In this document: piece after piece, positions 53,356 through 64,000 of the stretch
Layout: the number at the start of each line of letters is the position of its first letter
Numbering within the stretch: position 1 is the first letter of the stretch
From: Shewanella ulleungensis
Lineage (GTDB): Bacteria; Pseudomonadota; Gammaproteobacteria; Enterobacterales; Shewanellaceae
Assembly (NCBI RefSeq): GCF_014648315.1
Contig: NZ_BMQW01000004.1
Span: 310,001-374,000 of the forward strand
Length of the DNA: 64,000 nucleotides
Direction of reading: 5' to 3'
The notes under the pieces: model-generated
Databases searched by the model: none
The model's input: only the letters and a program-made list of their open reading frames with translations
Told to the model about the DNA's origin: nothing
Translations under genes and position numbers: made by a program

Positions 53356-54318
53356 ATGGCAAATACATTAAAAACACCATCCTGCTCGCCCAATATCGCC
53401 ATACTGGGCGCAGGCGCAATTGGGCAATTAATGTATCACCAGCTTTGCCATACAAACAGTAAACAGCCAAGTAACGACATAGCGCTAATAAGTCGCCAAC
53501 CGCAGTCTAAGCAACAACAATTACAGTTTACCGATCATAGCGGGTACACTTATAGCACCGATGCTTTGATATTAGGCACAAATGATACACGTCTTGCTGA
53601 GGTTCATTTATTACTGGTGTGCGTTAAAGCATATCAAGTTGCAACCGCCCTACTTCCACTGCTTAGCAAATTATCACCACAATGCCATATTGTATTATTA
53701 CACAATGGCTTAGGACCACATTTAGTGGTTTCTGAGGCGCTAGCGCAATATCCAAACCAAGGCTTAACGCTGGGCACAACATCACAGGCAGCATTAAAAA
53801 ACAGCCAGTGGCACATTAAGCACACTGGATTTGGCGTTACTCAGCTTGGTTATTATTATGGTAGCGAGTTAAGCGCGAAACTAAAAGAACGTATTGATGA
53901 ATTACACTGCGGCAATCAAGCTGTTGAATGGCATCAACCCGTATTAACAATATTGTGGCAAAAGCTGGCAATTAATGCGGTGATTAACCCGTTAACGGCG
54001 TTGCATCATTGTGCCAATGGCCAATTAGCTAATGATGAATATCAACACCAAATTGCTGCAATTATTGAAGAGTTAGTACACGTCGCTAAATGGGATGGTA
54101 TTGTGTTAGATAGAGCACTCTTAAGCGCAAGAGTGTATCAGGTGATTAAGCTAACAGCGGCTAACTACTCATCTATGTATCAAGATGTAGCTCATCATCG
54201 AGCAACTGAAATAAACTTCATTAATGGGTATATTTGCCAGCAAGCTCAACTGCACAGATTAGCAGTACCGCATAATCAACATCTACTCGAGCAAGTTTTA
54301 CAACTCAGCCTGTCTTGA
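53356..54318 (+). CDS. panE: 2-dehydropantoate 2-reductase PanE
   Basis: A 320-residue ketopantoate reductase, converting 2-dehydropantoate to pantoate in coenzyme A synthesis. Motifs: NIAILGAGAIGQLMYHQL, LLHNGLGPH, the catalytic lysine in WQKLAINAVINPLTALHHCANGQL (very like E. coli PanE), and SSMYQDVAHHRATEINFINGYI. This is the better PanE candidate of the two family members in the window (the other is at 30072-31037). Confidence 0.9.
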   Translation: MANTLKTPSCSPNIAILGAGAIGQLMYHQLCHTNSKQPSNDIALISRQPQSKQQQLQFTDHSGYTYSTDALILGTNDTRLAEVHLLLVCVKAYQVATALLPLLSKLSPQCHIVLLHNGLGPHLVVSEALAQYPNQGLTLGTTSQAALKNSQWHIKHTGFGVTQLGYYYGSELSAKLKERIDELHCGNQAVEWHQPVLTILWQKLAINAVINPLTALHHCANGQLANDEYQHQIAAIIEELVHVAKWDGIVLDRALLSARVYQVIKLTAANYSSMYQDVAHHRATEINFINGYICQQAQLHRLAVPHNQHLLEQVLQLSLS

Positions 54319-54372
54319 TTGTCATCCCCATACTAACAAGTCTGGTTTATAGTCATTTATCTGGTGTCGCAA

Positions 54373-55245
54373 TTAACTCCACATCACCAAAATAGCAGCG
54401 ATTGCAATGAGGACTAGGCCAGCGACATCATTTATTTTCACTTTATCTTTAAGCCAAAATGTCGCAATAATTAGCGTGAAAAAAACTTCGACTTGCCCAA
54501 GGGTTTTAACATAGGGTACAGCTTGTAACGACATAGCACTAAACCAACCAATTGAGCCAATACAGCTGGTGACACTGATCGATAACGTAAGAGTTGGCCT
54601 TTGCCAAAGCGCGGTCAGTGTTCGTTTATCTTTTGCCAGTAAATAAACAATCAGCACAATAGTTTGAATACTAATAACCCACAACAAAACCCATGCAGCA
54701 CGATGAGTAAACGGCCCTTGCAGAGTTAAACTAGCTTCGCGCACCCAAAGGGATGTTAAGGCAAACGCACTGCCACAGGCTAAGCCTAGCAAGACTGTTT
54801 TAAGGGATAGCTGTTTAAAACCTTGTTTGCTACTGAGCAACATAATCGCAATGCCGCCCACAACAACACCAGTCCAACCAAGAAGTGACAATTGGGTACC
54901 GAAGAAAAACACTCCAAGGATCGCGGCGACTAGCGCTTCGCTCTTTGCCAACCCAGCACCTATGGCAAAGTTTTGCATTTTAAACAGTTTAACCATTAAG
55001 CCGGTGGCCAATATCTGCATTGAAGAAGCACCGAGGACAAATCCCCAAAAATCGGCATTAAATTGCGGCAATGAAACCGGTTGATACTGATGCAGACAAT
55101 ACAAATACACTGCGGCTATAGGTCCTGCCCAAATGAATCTAGCTAACGTTACTCCAGCAACGCTAACCTCTTTACTCAGCTTACTTTGAAAGGCATTGCG
55201 CCATGCCTGCATAAATGCCGCAAGGAAGGTAAATAAAATCCACAT
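54373..55245 (-). CDS. EamA-type (DMT) transporter
   Basis: A 290-residue, ten-helix drug/metabolite transporter superfamily protein with two EamA repeats (WILFTFLAAFMQAWRNAFQSKLS and the second half from about 140). Substrate unknown. The start is taken as the ATG at 55245; the GTG at 55275 would extend into a terminator hairpin. That hairpin (55262-55295) lies just before the gene. Confidence 0.85.
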   Translation of the reverse strand: MWILFTFLAAFMQAWRNAFQSKLSKEVSVAGVTLARFIWAGPIAAVYLYCLHQYQPVSLPQFNADFWGFVLGASSMQILATGLMVKLFKMQNFAIGAGLAKSEALVAAILGVFFFGTQLSLLGWTGVVVGGIAIMLLSSKQGFKQLSLKTVLLGLACGSAFALTSLWVREASLTLQGPFTHRAAWVLLWVISIQTIVLIVYLLAKDKRTLTALWQRPTLTLSISVTSCIGSIGWFSAMSLQAVPYVKTLGQVEVFFTLIIATFWLKDKVKINDVAGLVLIAIAAILVMWS

Positions 55246-55261
55246 CGTGATATCCAGAAAT

Positions 55262-55295
55262 ACAAAAGCCCTCACTTTGTAAAAAGTCAGGGCTT
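55262..55295 (-). terminator. Terminator just upstream of the EamA gene
   Basis: AAGCCCT-ACTTT / AAAGT-AGGGCTT stem with four-base loop, followed on the minus strand by TTGTATTTC. It ends the kdsA-side transcript; it also lies inside any EamA leader, as the EamA ATG is only 17 bases on. Confidence 0.75.
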
Positions 55296-55342
55296 ATACA
55301 AGGGGCAACTAGATTACTGTTTACCACAATGAAATGACACAC

Positions 55343-55383
55343 ATTACTGTGTAAGTTGATTAATAATCAACTTACACAGTAAT
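55343..55383. repeat. 41-bp perfect palindrome between kdsA and EamA genes
   Basis: Left arm ATTACTGTGTAAGTTGATTA (55343-55362) and right arm TAATCAACTTACACAGTAAT (55364-55383) are exact reverse complements around one A. It has no U-tract and is AT-rich, so it is not a standard terminator. It may be a cruciform-forming element, a regulator site or the remains of a small mobile element. Confidence 0.85.
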
Positions 55384-55483
55384 CAATCGTTTTAATGCAC
55401 ACTCAAGTTAATATGTGACAATTGGTGTTTATCAATTAACGGTTATTATTCAATAGAATCCATTCATTGTCAGTCTTTGCGTC

Positions 55484-57600
<2,117 letters not shown>

Positions 57601-57763
57601 GCAGTATTCTCCCTTGCAAAAGCAATGTTTATAATAGTTATAGTTGTTATTACGTTAAGTCATTTTCGGTGACTTTTTTACGTTGATTTAAACTGGCTTT
57701 TACAGCCTATTATTATATTGCGCTGCTTTACTTAATAAAACAGCGCTTAGCAAATCGTCTCAC

Positions 57764-58552
57764 TTAATGGTAAACCTGTGTATGTTGGCTCAACTCTTTT
57801 AATTGAATCTTAACGAGTTCGGTCACCGGATCGTGCGGGCTTAAATCAATAAAATGTTGTAAGTCAGAAATGGCCACTTTAATGCATCCCAACTGCTGGG
57901 CAATAAAAGCCCTTTCGCGGTTTAAGTGCACATCATCTGGGTGCCATTGTAATAACAAATTACAACACTCCATAGCCGACTCAAATTTTTGATTAACAAT
58001 ACAACCTGCTTTTAGCTCATGTAACATGCGACTAATTAAGCGTTTTAAGGTAGCAGGCTTTAAATGACTAGGTTTTAATTTCGCAGCATTGCCCATTTCA
58101 CCACGCACTAAAGCGTGCAACTGATGACGGTCTAGCTCTCTACCGGTTAATGGATCGTGATATTTAATCACATCACACACCTGGCTTTTTAATACGGTAT
58201 TACCTGGAAGTAATATCGCCTCAAGTTTCAAATCAAGTTGTTTGGCCAATAGAATTAATAATATCGATAAGGTCGTACTATTACCCTGTCGCTTTAACAC
58301 ACAGTAGCTTAAATCAGCAGCTTCAACACTAAAGTAATTATCGCGGGCACAAAAACCTAAGTCTTTGTAAAACCAATTAAACAAACCTTGCAAACGGGTT
58401 TGTTGATCAACCACATAATGGCTGAGCACCGCCCCAGACATTTCATACCAAGCCCACATAGCAGGTTTTGATACTGAAAATCCAAGGTGTTCAGAAAGCT
58501 CAAATGCAGTTTCAGGGATCGAAACTGCATCGTTTAGGAGATATTTTGCCAT
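57764..58552 (-). CDS. sirB1: SirB1 family transglutaminase-like protein
   Basis: A 262-residue SirB1-type protein, with a transglutaminase-like core (about 60-150: LQGLFNWFYKDLGF, DLSYCVLKRQGNSTTLSILLILLAKQLDL, LLPGNTVLK) and TPR-like C-terminal repeats (ESAMECCNLLLQWHPDDVHLNRERAFIAQQLG). The typical catalytic triad is incomplete. Role unknown, conserved next to sirB2 and kdsA. I use the ATG at 58552; GTG/ATG-rich start at 58561 is also open. Confidence 0.83.
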   Translation of the reverse strand: MAKYLLNDAVSIPETAFELSEHLGFSVSKPAMWAWYEMSGAVLSHYVVDQQTRLQGLFNWFYKDLGFCARDNYFSVEAADLSYCVLKRQGNSTTLSILLILLAKQLDLKLEAILLPGNTVLKSQVCDVIKYHDPLTGRELDRHQLHALVRGEMGNAAKLKPSHLKPATLKRLISRMLHELKAGCIVNQKFESAMECCNLLLQWHPDDVHLNRERAFIAQQLGCIKVAISDLQHFIDLSPHDPVTELVKIQLKELSQHTQVYH

Positions 58553-58561
58553 TAAAACCAA

Positions 58562-58957
58562 TTAACCCACGAATACGACTTGTTTAAAATGAGCCAGCTT
58601 GGCCGCTAGTACTACCCAACCGATCGCACCGATAAAAGCAAAAAACTTAAACAGCTTATTACGGTTAGATTTGAGCGCCATAATCCCTAATGCAATGTAA
58701 GCAACAACACAGATGATCTTTTCGGTCATCCACGGGTCCACAAACGGATACTGCTTGATCATAAAGCAAAGCGTAAAACCAGACAGTAGTAAAAATGTAT
58801 CAATAACATGTGGTGCCACTTTGACAAACTTTTTCTCCATAATAGGAGATTGGCGTAAGTTCAGCACAAAACGCACAATAAAGAAGGTGACACTTAATGC
58901 GACTAGCAGCATGTGAGAGTGTTTTACCGCTGGATATAAACTGTAAAATGTTTCCAT
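58562..58957 (-). CDS. sirB2: SirB2 family membrane protein
   Basis: A 131-residue protein with four membrane helices of the SirB2 family: YPAVKHSHMLLVALSVTFFIVRFVLN, PHVIDTFLLLSGFTLCFMIKQYPF, and VAYIALGIMALKSNRNKLFKFFAFIGAIGWVVLAAKLAH. Function unknown. It precedes sirB1 by about 9 bases and sits between sirB1 and prmC. Confidence 0.88.
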   Translation of the reverse strand: METFYSLYPAVKHSHMLLVALSVTFFIVRFVLNLRQSPIMEKKFVKVAPHVIDTFLLLSGFTLCFMIKQYPFVDPWMTEKIICVVAYIALGIMALKSNRNKLFKFFAFIGAIGWVVLAAKLAHFKQVVFVG

Positions 58958-59076
58958 TACTAAAGTCTCTTAAGATAATAAATAAAATCGCGGCTAGTGT
59001 ACTCGAACAGCCTAACGTATGCCAATGGCATACGTGCTAAGGGAGTTTAGGGATATTTAGCCGCAAGTGTTGATAA

Positions 59077-59937
59077 TTAATCGACCCATAGGCCTAAGGT
59101 ACAACGATCGTTACTACCAAAATCGCGGACGGTTGCTACGTTTTGATAGCCTAACTCGATGAGTTTTTCACGTACTTTGATTGCTTGTTCATAACCATGC
59201 TCAAGCAATAAGTAACCACCAGTTAATAAGTGCGAGCGCGCGATATCGGCGATGTGGAATAAATCAGCATAACCTTCATCGGCTGCAGTGAGCGCACTTT
59301 GTGGTTCAAAACGAACGTCACCCATGTTGAGGTGCTCATCGGTTTCATCAATGTACGGCGGATTTGACACAATTAAGTCAAAGTCGCGATGTTCAACAGA
59401 TGAAAACCAATTAGATTGAATTATCTCAACGTCAGGTAAGTTCAAATTAGCCCGGTTAGCTTTGGCTAATTCGACAGCACCAGGCACATTGTCGATGGCG
59501 GTAATACGCCATTTCGGCCTTTCTGACGCTAAAGATAATGCTATAGCGCCAGTCCCTGTTCCTAAGTCCAATACCTTAGCGTTATGTCGCAATGATAAAT
59601 TCAGCGCGGTTTCGACTAAAATTTCAGTGTCGGGTCTAGGGATGAGTGTTGAGTCGTTCACGATAAAAGGTAATGACCAAAACTCACGCTCGCCAATAAT
59701 GTGCGCTACAGGCGAACCACTTTGGCGTTTTGCCACCATAAGGCTAAACGCTTTAAACTGTTCGCTAGTGAGTTGCCTTTCAGGCCAAGTATATAAAAAA
59801 CTACGATTTTTATTCAAACAATGCAATAACAACACCTCAGCATCTACGTGTGCAGATTCTGAGGTTGCGGCTAATTGTGAATAAGCCCATTGCAGAGCTT
59901 CAGCGATAGTTGAATACGAAGACTGAGGCAAGTTCAC
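59077..59937 (-). CDS. prmC: Peptide chain release factor N5-glutamine methyltransferase PrmC
   Basis: A 286-residue S-adenosylmethionine-dependent enzyme that methylates the glutamine of the GGQ motif in release factors 1 and 2. AdoMet motif VLDLGTGTGAIALSLA (122-137) and catalytic NPPY (192-195) are present, with IPRPDTEILVE before them. It follows prfA by three bases, and its substrate RF1 is encoded next door. Confidence 0.96.
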   Translation of the reverse strand: MNLPQSSYSTIAEALQWAYSQLAATSESAHVDAEVLLLHCLNKNRSFLYTWPERQLTSEQFKAFSLMVAKRQSGSPVAHIIGEREFWSLPFIVNDSTLIPRPDTEILVETALNLSLRHNAKVLDLGTGTGAIALSLASERPKWRITAIDNVPGAVELAKANRANLNLPDVEIIQSNWFSSVEHRDFDLIVSNPPYIDETDEHLNMGDVRFEPQSALTAADEGYADLFHIADIARSHLLTGGYLLLEHGYEQAIKVREKLIELGYQNVATVRDFGSNDRCTLGLWVD

Positions 59938-59940
59938 TCC

Positions 59941-61026
59941 TTAATCGTCGGCGAGAGCGGCAAGCATGTCAGCTTGATGTTCTTGCATAATAGGGTCTAG
60001 TAACGCGTTTAAGTCACCTTCCATCACTTCGTTTAAGCGATATAAAGTTAAGTTAATACGGTGATCGCTTACACGACCTTGAGGGTAGTTATACGTTCTG
60101 ATACGCTCTGAACGATCACCACTGGCAACAAGACTACGACGTGTTGTTTCTTCAGCACTACGACGCTTCTCATCTTCAACCGCTTGAATACGCGCAGCCA
60201 ATACACTCATCGCTTGGGCACGGTTTTTGTGCTGAGAGCGTTGATCCTGACATTCAACAATAATGCCTGATGGAATATGAGTGATACGAATCGCTGAGTC
60301 AGTTTTGTTTACGTGCTGACCACCCGCGCCTGATGCACGGAAAGTATCGACTTTAAGATCGGCAGGATTAATTGAAATCGCTTCAGCTTCTGGCACTTCG
60401 TGTAACACAACTACAGTGCACGCTGATGTGTGTACACGGCCTTGTGATTCAGTTTCAGGAACACGCTGAACTCGGTGTCCGCCAGACTCAAACTTTAATT
60501 TGCCGTAGGCACCGTCACCGCTCACTTTAACAATAATTTCTTTAAAGCCGCCATGCTCACCTTCGTTGAGGTTCATGACTTCCATTTGCCAGCGATTTGC
60601 TTCACAAAAACGTGAATACATACGGTATAAGTCGCCAGCAAAAATAGCTGCTTCATCACCACCTGCTCCAGCACGAATTTCAAGAAACGCGTTGGTGTCA
60701 TCGTTAGGATCGGTAGGAAGTAATAATACTTGTAATTCATCTTCAAGTTTTTCAAGTATTTGCTTAGATGACTTGTACTCGTCTTGCGCCATTTCGCGCA
60801 TGTCAGCATCGTCTTCTTCTAGCATTTCTTTGGCGTATTCAAAATCTTTTTGTGCTTGTTGAAATGCCTTAAAGCTACTCACAACATCTTCGAGTTGTGA
60901 GTATTCTTTTGAAAGGCCACGGAAGCGGTCTTGATCCGCAATCACGCTTGCATCACTTAGTAATGCCAATACTTCTTCATTACGCTCAAGCAAGCCTTCC
61001 AGCTTGCGGATAACCGATTCTTTCAT
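59941..61026 (-). CDS. prfA: Peptide chain release factor 1
   Basis: A 361-residue class I release factor that ends translation at UAA and UAG. The peptide anticodon PxT is PET (190-192) and the catalytic GGQ is at 235-237 in [21 protein letters not shown]. Full length. It lies 14 bases after hemA and 3 bases before prmC, a tightly packed operon. Confidence 0.97.
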   Translation of the reverse strand: MKESVIRKLEGLLERNEEVLALLSDASVIADQDRFRGLSKEYSQLEDVVSSFKAFQQAQKDFEYAKEMLEEDDADMREMAQDEYKSSKQILEKLEDELQVLLLPTDPNDDTNAFLEIRAGAGGDEAAIFAGDLYRMYSRFCEANRWQMEVMNLNEGEHGGFKEIIVKVSGDGAYGKLKFESGGHRVQRVPETESQGRVHTSACTVVVLHEVPEAEAISINPADLKVDTFRASGAGGQHVNKTDSAIRITHIPSGIIVECQDQRSQHKNRAQAMSVLAARIQAVEDEKRRSAEETTRRSLVASGDRSERIRTYNYPQGRVSDHRINLTLYRLNEVMEGDLNALLDPIMQEHQADMLAALADD

Positions 61027-61040
61027 TTAGCTCGCTAACC

Positions 61041-62291
61041 TTAGTTTTTATCTAAACCAAGCGCAGTTCTTAATAGGCCAACTGTATTCAAATCACCTTG
61101 ACGACTGGCTGAGGTAAGCGATTGTGTTGGGGAATGAATTAAGCGATTGGTTAGCCTATTGGCTAACTCGATTATCACTTTTTCACTATCACCACCTTGA
61201 GACAATTTGTTCAAGGCTCGCTCAACTAACTCATCTTTAATCGCTAAGCTCTGACTGCGATATTCGCGAATACTGTCGACTGACTCTAAAGACCGGATCC
61301 ACTCCATAAATAAGTGCGATTGATCTTCAGTAATTAATTCTGCTTGCTCGGCGGCTTCCTTACGTGAAGCCATGTTTTGTTCAATAATGCTATGCAGATC
61401 GTCGACAGTATAAAGGAATGCGTCGTCTAACTCACCGACTTCTGCTTCAATATCTCTCGGAACTGCAATATCAACTAACAACATCGGTTGATGACGACGC
61501 TGTTTTAATGCTTTTTCGACCATTCCCTTACCTAAAATAGGTAAAGGACTTGCGGTAGAGGATATCACGATATCGGCTTTAGCGAGAAAGTCTGGTATTT
61601 GTTGCAAAGTAATTGCAGTGGCATTGAACTCTTCGCACATAGCTTGTGCGCGCTCAATTGTGCGATTTGCCACAACCATTGAAGCAACGCCATTGTCTTT
61701 TAAATGCTTGGCGACCAATTCGATAGTCTCACCAGCACCAATTAACAATACTTTGGTGGTACTCAGCGATGAGAAAATATGCTTTGCCATGCTCACAGCA
61801 GCAAATGCTACCGACACAGCAGCAGATCCGATTTCGGTGTCGGTACGCACTTTTTTGGCGACTGAGAAGGTATTTTGAAACAAGCGATCAATGGTCGCGG
61901 CGGTTGTGCCCGCTTCCTTGGCTTTAACAAAAGCTTGCTTAACTTGACCTAAAATCTGTGGTTCGCCTAATACTAAAGAATCTAATCCCGATGCTACGCG
62001 CATTAGATGCTTGACGGCAACTTGCTCTTCGTAGGCATAAATACACGGCATTAGCTCTTCATGATTAAGCTGATGATAGTCTTCTAACCATTCAATAATG
62101 TCGTTTTTATCCGCATTATTACAGTACAGTTCAGTGCGATTACAGGTAGACACAATCACAGCCTCACCCGTACGAGTGCGACTCGCCAAGCTTTTCATGG
62201 CGTCATGAATGCGGTCTGGAGAGAAAGCGACTTTTTCTCGCAAATCTACCGTGGCGGTTTTATGGTTTATCCCGATTGCTACTAGGCTCAT
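61041..62291 (-). CDS. hemA: Glutamyl-tRNA reductase HemA
   Basis: A 416-residue NADPH-dependent glutamyl-tRNA reductase, the first committed step of C5 heme synthesis. Catalytic C50 in [11 protein letters not shown], the [25 protein letters not shown] region, and the NADPH motif [15 protein letters not shown] are intact; the C-terminal dimerisation region ends [11 protein letters not shown]. It begins the string hemA-prfA-prmC-sirB2-sirB1-DUF819-kdsA and is divergent from lolB. Its 5' 230-base spacer probably holds both promoters. Confidence 0.97.
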   Translation of the reverse strand: MSLVAIGINHKTATVDLREKVAFSPDRIHDAMKSLASRTRTGEAVIVSTCNRTELYCNNADKNDIIEWLEDYHQLNHEELMPCIYAYEEQVAVKHLMRVASGLDSLVLGEPQILGQVKQAFVKAKEAGTTAATIDRLFQNTFSVAKKVRTDTEIGSAAVSVAFAAVSMAKHIFSSLSTTKVLLIGAGETIELVAKHLKDNGVASMVVANRTIERAQAMCEEFNATAITLQQIPDFLAKADIVISSTASPLPILGKGMVEKALKQRRHQPMLLVDIAVPRDIEAEVGELDDAFLYTVDDLHSIIEQNMASRKEAAEQAELITEDQSHLFMEWIRSLESVDSIREYRSQSLAIKDELVERALNKLSQGGDSEKVIIELANRLTNRLIHSPTQSLTSASRQGDLNTVGLLRTALGLDKN

Positions 62292-62527
62292 TTGACTGTA
62301 TCAAGTTCTTTTCGGTGACGTTAATTAGGCTATTCTACTGAATTGAACCAACTAAAAACACAATTGGCTTAACAAAACCGAATAAATGTTTAATTTTTTA
62401 TTTCTTAGATATAAGGTCATTGTCTTATACGTTAGATTAAAATCACATTAATTTTGGAAAAGCATTTTTACATCATAGCCTAAGCCCAGTATCATAAGCC
62501 TATCTTCAGCAACTGTTAGGCAAGCCA

Positions 62528-63139
62528 TTGCGTTTATCAGTATCAGCGTTTCATACTTCTATCATCTTCGCTCTGTTATTATTAACTGGCTGTACTATTA
62601 CGCCGTCCGAGCAATTTACCCCAATAGACGTCAGCCAGGCCTCGCAAGCAAAAGCATGGGAGCTTCAAGGTAAAATTGCCGTTAAAACTGCAGATGACAA
62701 ATTCAGCACCAACCTTTATTGGTTGCATCAGCCGGCCGCTAATGATCTACGTCTTACTACAGTATTGGGTACAACAGTGTTAACACTGACAACGAACCAA
62801 GGCATGGCGACATTAGAAGTTGACGGAAAAACCTATCATGACCGCAGTGCCCAAGACTTATTAACGGGTATTAGTGGTTGGTCAATTCCATTAGACAGCT
62901 TACCGCTGTGGATCACAGGACAAACAGGCAGCAATGATAATATTGTTAGCTATAATCCGGACGGCACCATTAAGCAGTTGATAAGCCAAGACTCACAATC
63001 AGATTGGCATGTAACGTTCATGAGCTGGCAACAGCAAAGCGGTGCACTTGTACCTAAGCTGTTAAAGATTGAGCGTGACGATGTACAAATCAAAATTCAA
63101 AGTAACCAATGGACAGCGGTTCAGGTCAAAGCCAAATAA
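62528..63139 (+). CDS. lolB: Outer-membrane lipoprotein receptor LolB
   Basis: A 203-residue lipoprotein that receives lipoproteins from LolA and inserts them in the outer membrane. Lipobox LLTGC (C22), AWELQGKIAVKT and the C-terminal beta-strands fit LolB. Start: the only good candidate is TTG at 62528 (AGG at 62518-62520); no ATG lies in frame just upstream. Its place, divergent from hemA and before ispE, is the conserved order. Confidence 0.93.
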   Translation: MRLSVSAFHTSIIFALLLLTGCTITPSEQFTPIDVSQASQAKAWELQGKIAVKTADDKFSTNLYWLHQPAANDLRLTTVLGTTVLTLTTNQGMATLEVDGKTYHDRSAQDLLTGISGWSIPLDSLPLWITGQTGSNDNIVSYNPDGTIKQLISQDSQSDWHVTFMSWQQQSGALVPKLLKIERDDVQIKIQSNQWTAVQVKAK

Positions 63140-63179
63140 TTAACGTGGTAAATTGATCTATCAACAAGGTAGTGAATAT

Positions 63180-64000
63180 ATGAAATCAACCAGCTCACTA
63201 AAATCAGTTGCATCTAAAAGTTGGCCTGCCCCAGCAAAACTTAACTTATTTTTACACATAACAGGTCAACGCCCTGACGGTTATCATGAGTTACAAACAT
63301 TATTTCAATTTGTTGATCATTGTGACTATCTCGATTTCCATGTCACCGCATCTGCCGAGTTAGTATTGCACTCTAATTTAGGTGATTCTGTCGCTGACAG
63401 CGATAACTTAATTCTTAAAGCCGCAAAATCTCTTAAGCGTTACACACAATATAAAGGTGGTGCGCATATTTGGTTAAATAAATTATTGCCAATGGGCGGT
63501 GGTTTAGGTGGCGGTTCATCTGATGCAGCCACTACTCTAGTTGCATTAAATGCTCTCTGGGGAACCAATGTTTCGCAATCTAAGTTAGCAGAAATAGGCC
63601 TCGCTTTAGGTGCCGATGTGCCTGTTTTTATTAATGGTTTATCCGCGTTTGCTGAAGGTGTTGGAGAACAGCTTGTAACAGTACAACCAGACGAACTTTG
63701 GTATTTAGTGATTGTTCCTAGTGTACACGTGTCGACTAAAGATATATTCCAACATCCTGATTTACCACGCAACACCCCAAAGTTAGATTTAAACAGCCTA
63801 ATGACACAGAAATGGACCAATGATTGTCAAAAACTGGTCACAACGCAGTACCCTCAAGTTGCCAATGCCTTAAGCTGGCTGGTAGAATATGCGCCGTCGA
63901 GAATGACCGGAACAGGTGCATGCGTGTTCGGGGAATTTACACATTCGCAGCAAGCCCTTGACGCTTTAGCCGAATTACCGGCTGATATGCAGGGATTTGT
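63180..64000 (+). CDS. ispE: 4-diphosphocytidyl-2-C-methyl-D-erythritol kinase IspE (3' end cut by window edge)
   Basis: Phosphorylates CDP-ME in the non-mevalonate isoprenoid route. ATG at 63180 has AAGG eight bases upstream. Seen motifs: [43 protein letters not shown] (GHMP kinase ATP-binding loop), LGADVPVF and [14 protein letters not shown]. 273 codons are in the window, with the last dozen or so missing. It is 40 bases after lolB and probably cotranscribed. Confidence 0.95.
   Translation, partial: MKSTSSLKSVASKSWPAPAKLNLFLHITGQRPDGYHELQTLFQFVDHCDYLDFHVTASAELVLHSNLGDSVADSDNLILKAAKSLKRYTQYKGGAHIWLNKLLPMGGGLGGGSSDAATTLVALNALWGTNVSQSKLAEIGLALGADVPVFINGLSAFAEGVGEQLVTVQPDELWYLVIVPSVHVSTKDIFQHPDLPRNTPKLDLNSLMTQKWTNDCQKLVTTQYPQVANALSWLVEYAPSRMTGTGACVFGEFTHSQQALDALAELPADMQGF

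Noticed and set aside
63440..63820. 126-residue minus-strand frame in ispE
   Set aside because: Antisense to the ispE kinase loop region; ispE runs off the window edge, which makes this frame look more prominent than it is.

Overview
This window looks like chromosomal DNA of a marine gammaproteobacterium, most likely a Shewanella (cold or marine clade, moderately AT-rich). The grounds are the order hemA-prfA-prmC-sirB2-sirB1-kdsA divergent from lolB-ispE, the number of c-di-GMP proteins, c-type cytochromes and LysR regulators, and many proteins of Shewanella/Vibrio-restricted families. I saw no rRNA, tRNA, CRISPR array, prophage or intact insertion sequence. Coding density is high and every gene looks intact except the two cut by the window edges.

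Layout. 1-5.3 kb: truncated TPR-GGDEF protein, epoxyqueuosine reductase (queG), dodecin, metR behind a MetJ-like operator, and an HDOD protein. 5.3-7.7 kb: a BtuB-type TonB-dependent receptor under a cobalamin riboswitch. 7.8-13.5 kb: secreted unknown, DUF3622, rlhA (23S rRNA hydroxylation), a phosphoribosyltransferase, a DnaJ-related protein and a DsbA-like oxidoreductase with an atypical CHNC centre and a His-rich insert. 13.5-18.5 kb: alpha-amylase lipoprotein, aldo/keto reductase with divergent LysR, and hemG overlapping a b-type cytochrome gene. 18.6-23.1 kb: a Fur-box-preceded operon of porin, imelysin lipoprotein and diheme DUF1111 lipoprotein, probably for iron acquisition. 23.4-31 kb: TIGR03899-like and PilZ-like proteins, GST, DJ-1/PfpI protein, OhrR-like MarR regulator, PAS-GGDEF protein, amidohydrolase and a ketopantoate-reductase-family enzyme.

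31.4-36.8 kb holds the most unusual locus: a 1119-residue membrane protein joining a ToxR/CadC-like winged helix, a STAND NTPase, one membrane helix and a TPR-like C-terminal region. Its 3' end overlaps a small protein gene, and a PAS-GGDEF cyclase without an I-site follows after a terminator. 37-40.6 kb: BASS transporter and class II aldolase with divergent LysR, and a SIMPL protein. 41-45.2 kb: a single-gene formate dehydrogenase fusion (2Fe-2S, GltD-like NAD(P)/FAD module, ferredoxin, molybdopterin subunit) behind a plausible FNR/CRP class II promoter. 45.3-55.3 kb: small membrane protein, sulfotransferase, a Bacteroidetes-like Lgt, an RluA-family synthase, DUF2057, ybaK, TDT transporter with divergent LysR, yajQ, VanZ-like protein, panE and an EamA transporter. 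55.5-64 kb: the hemA-to-kdsA gene string with a DUF819 membrane protein inserted, then lolB and truncated ispE on the other strand.

Themes: c-di-GMP signalling (three GGDEF proteins, a PilZ-like protein, YajQ), iron, B12 and heme metabolism, and several regulator/target pairs arranged divergently. All family names come from reading the translated sequence without a database search.
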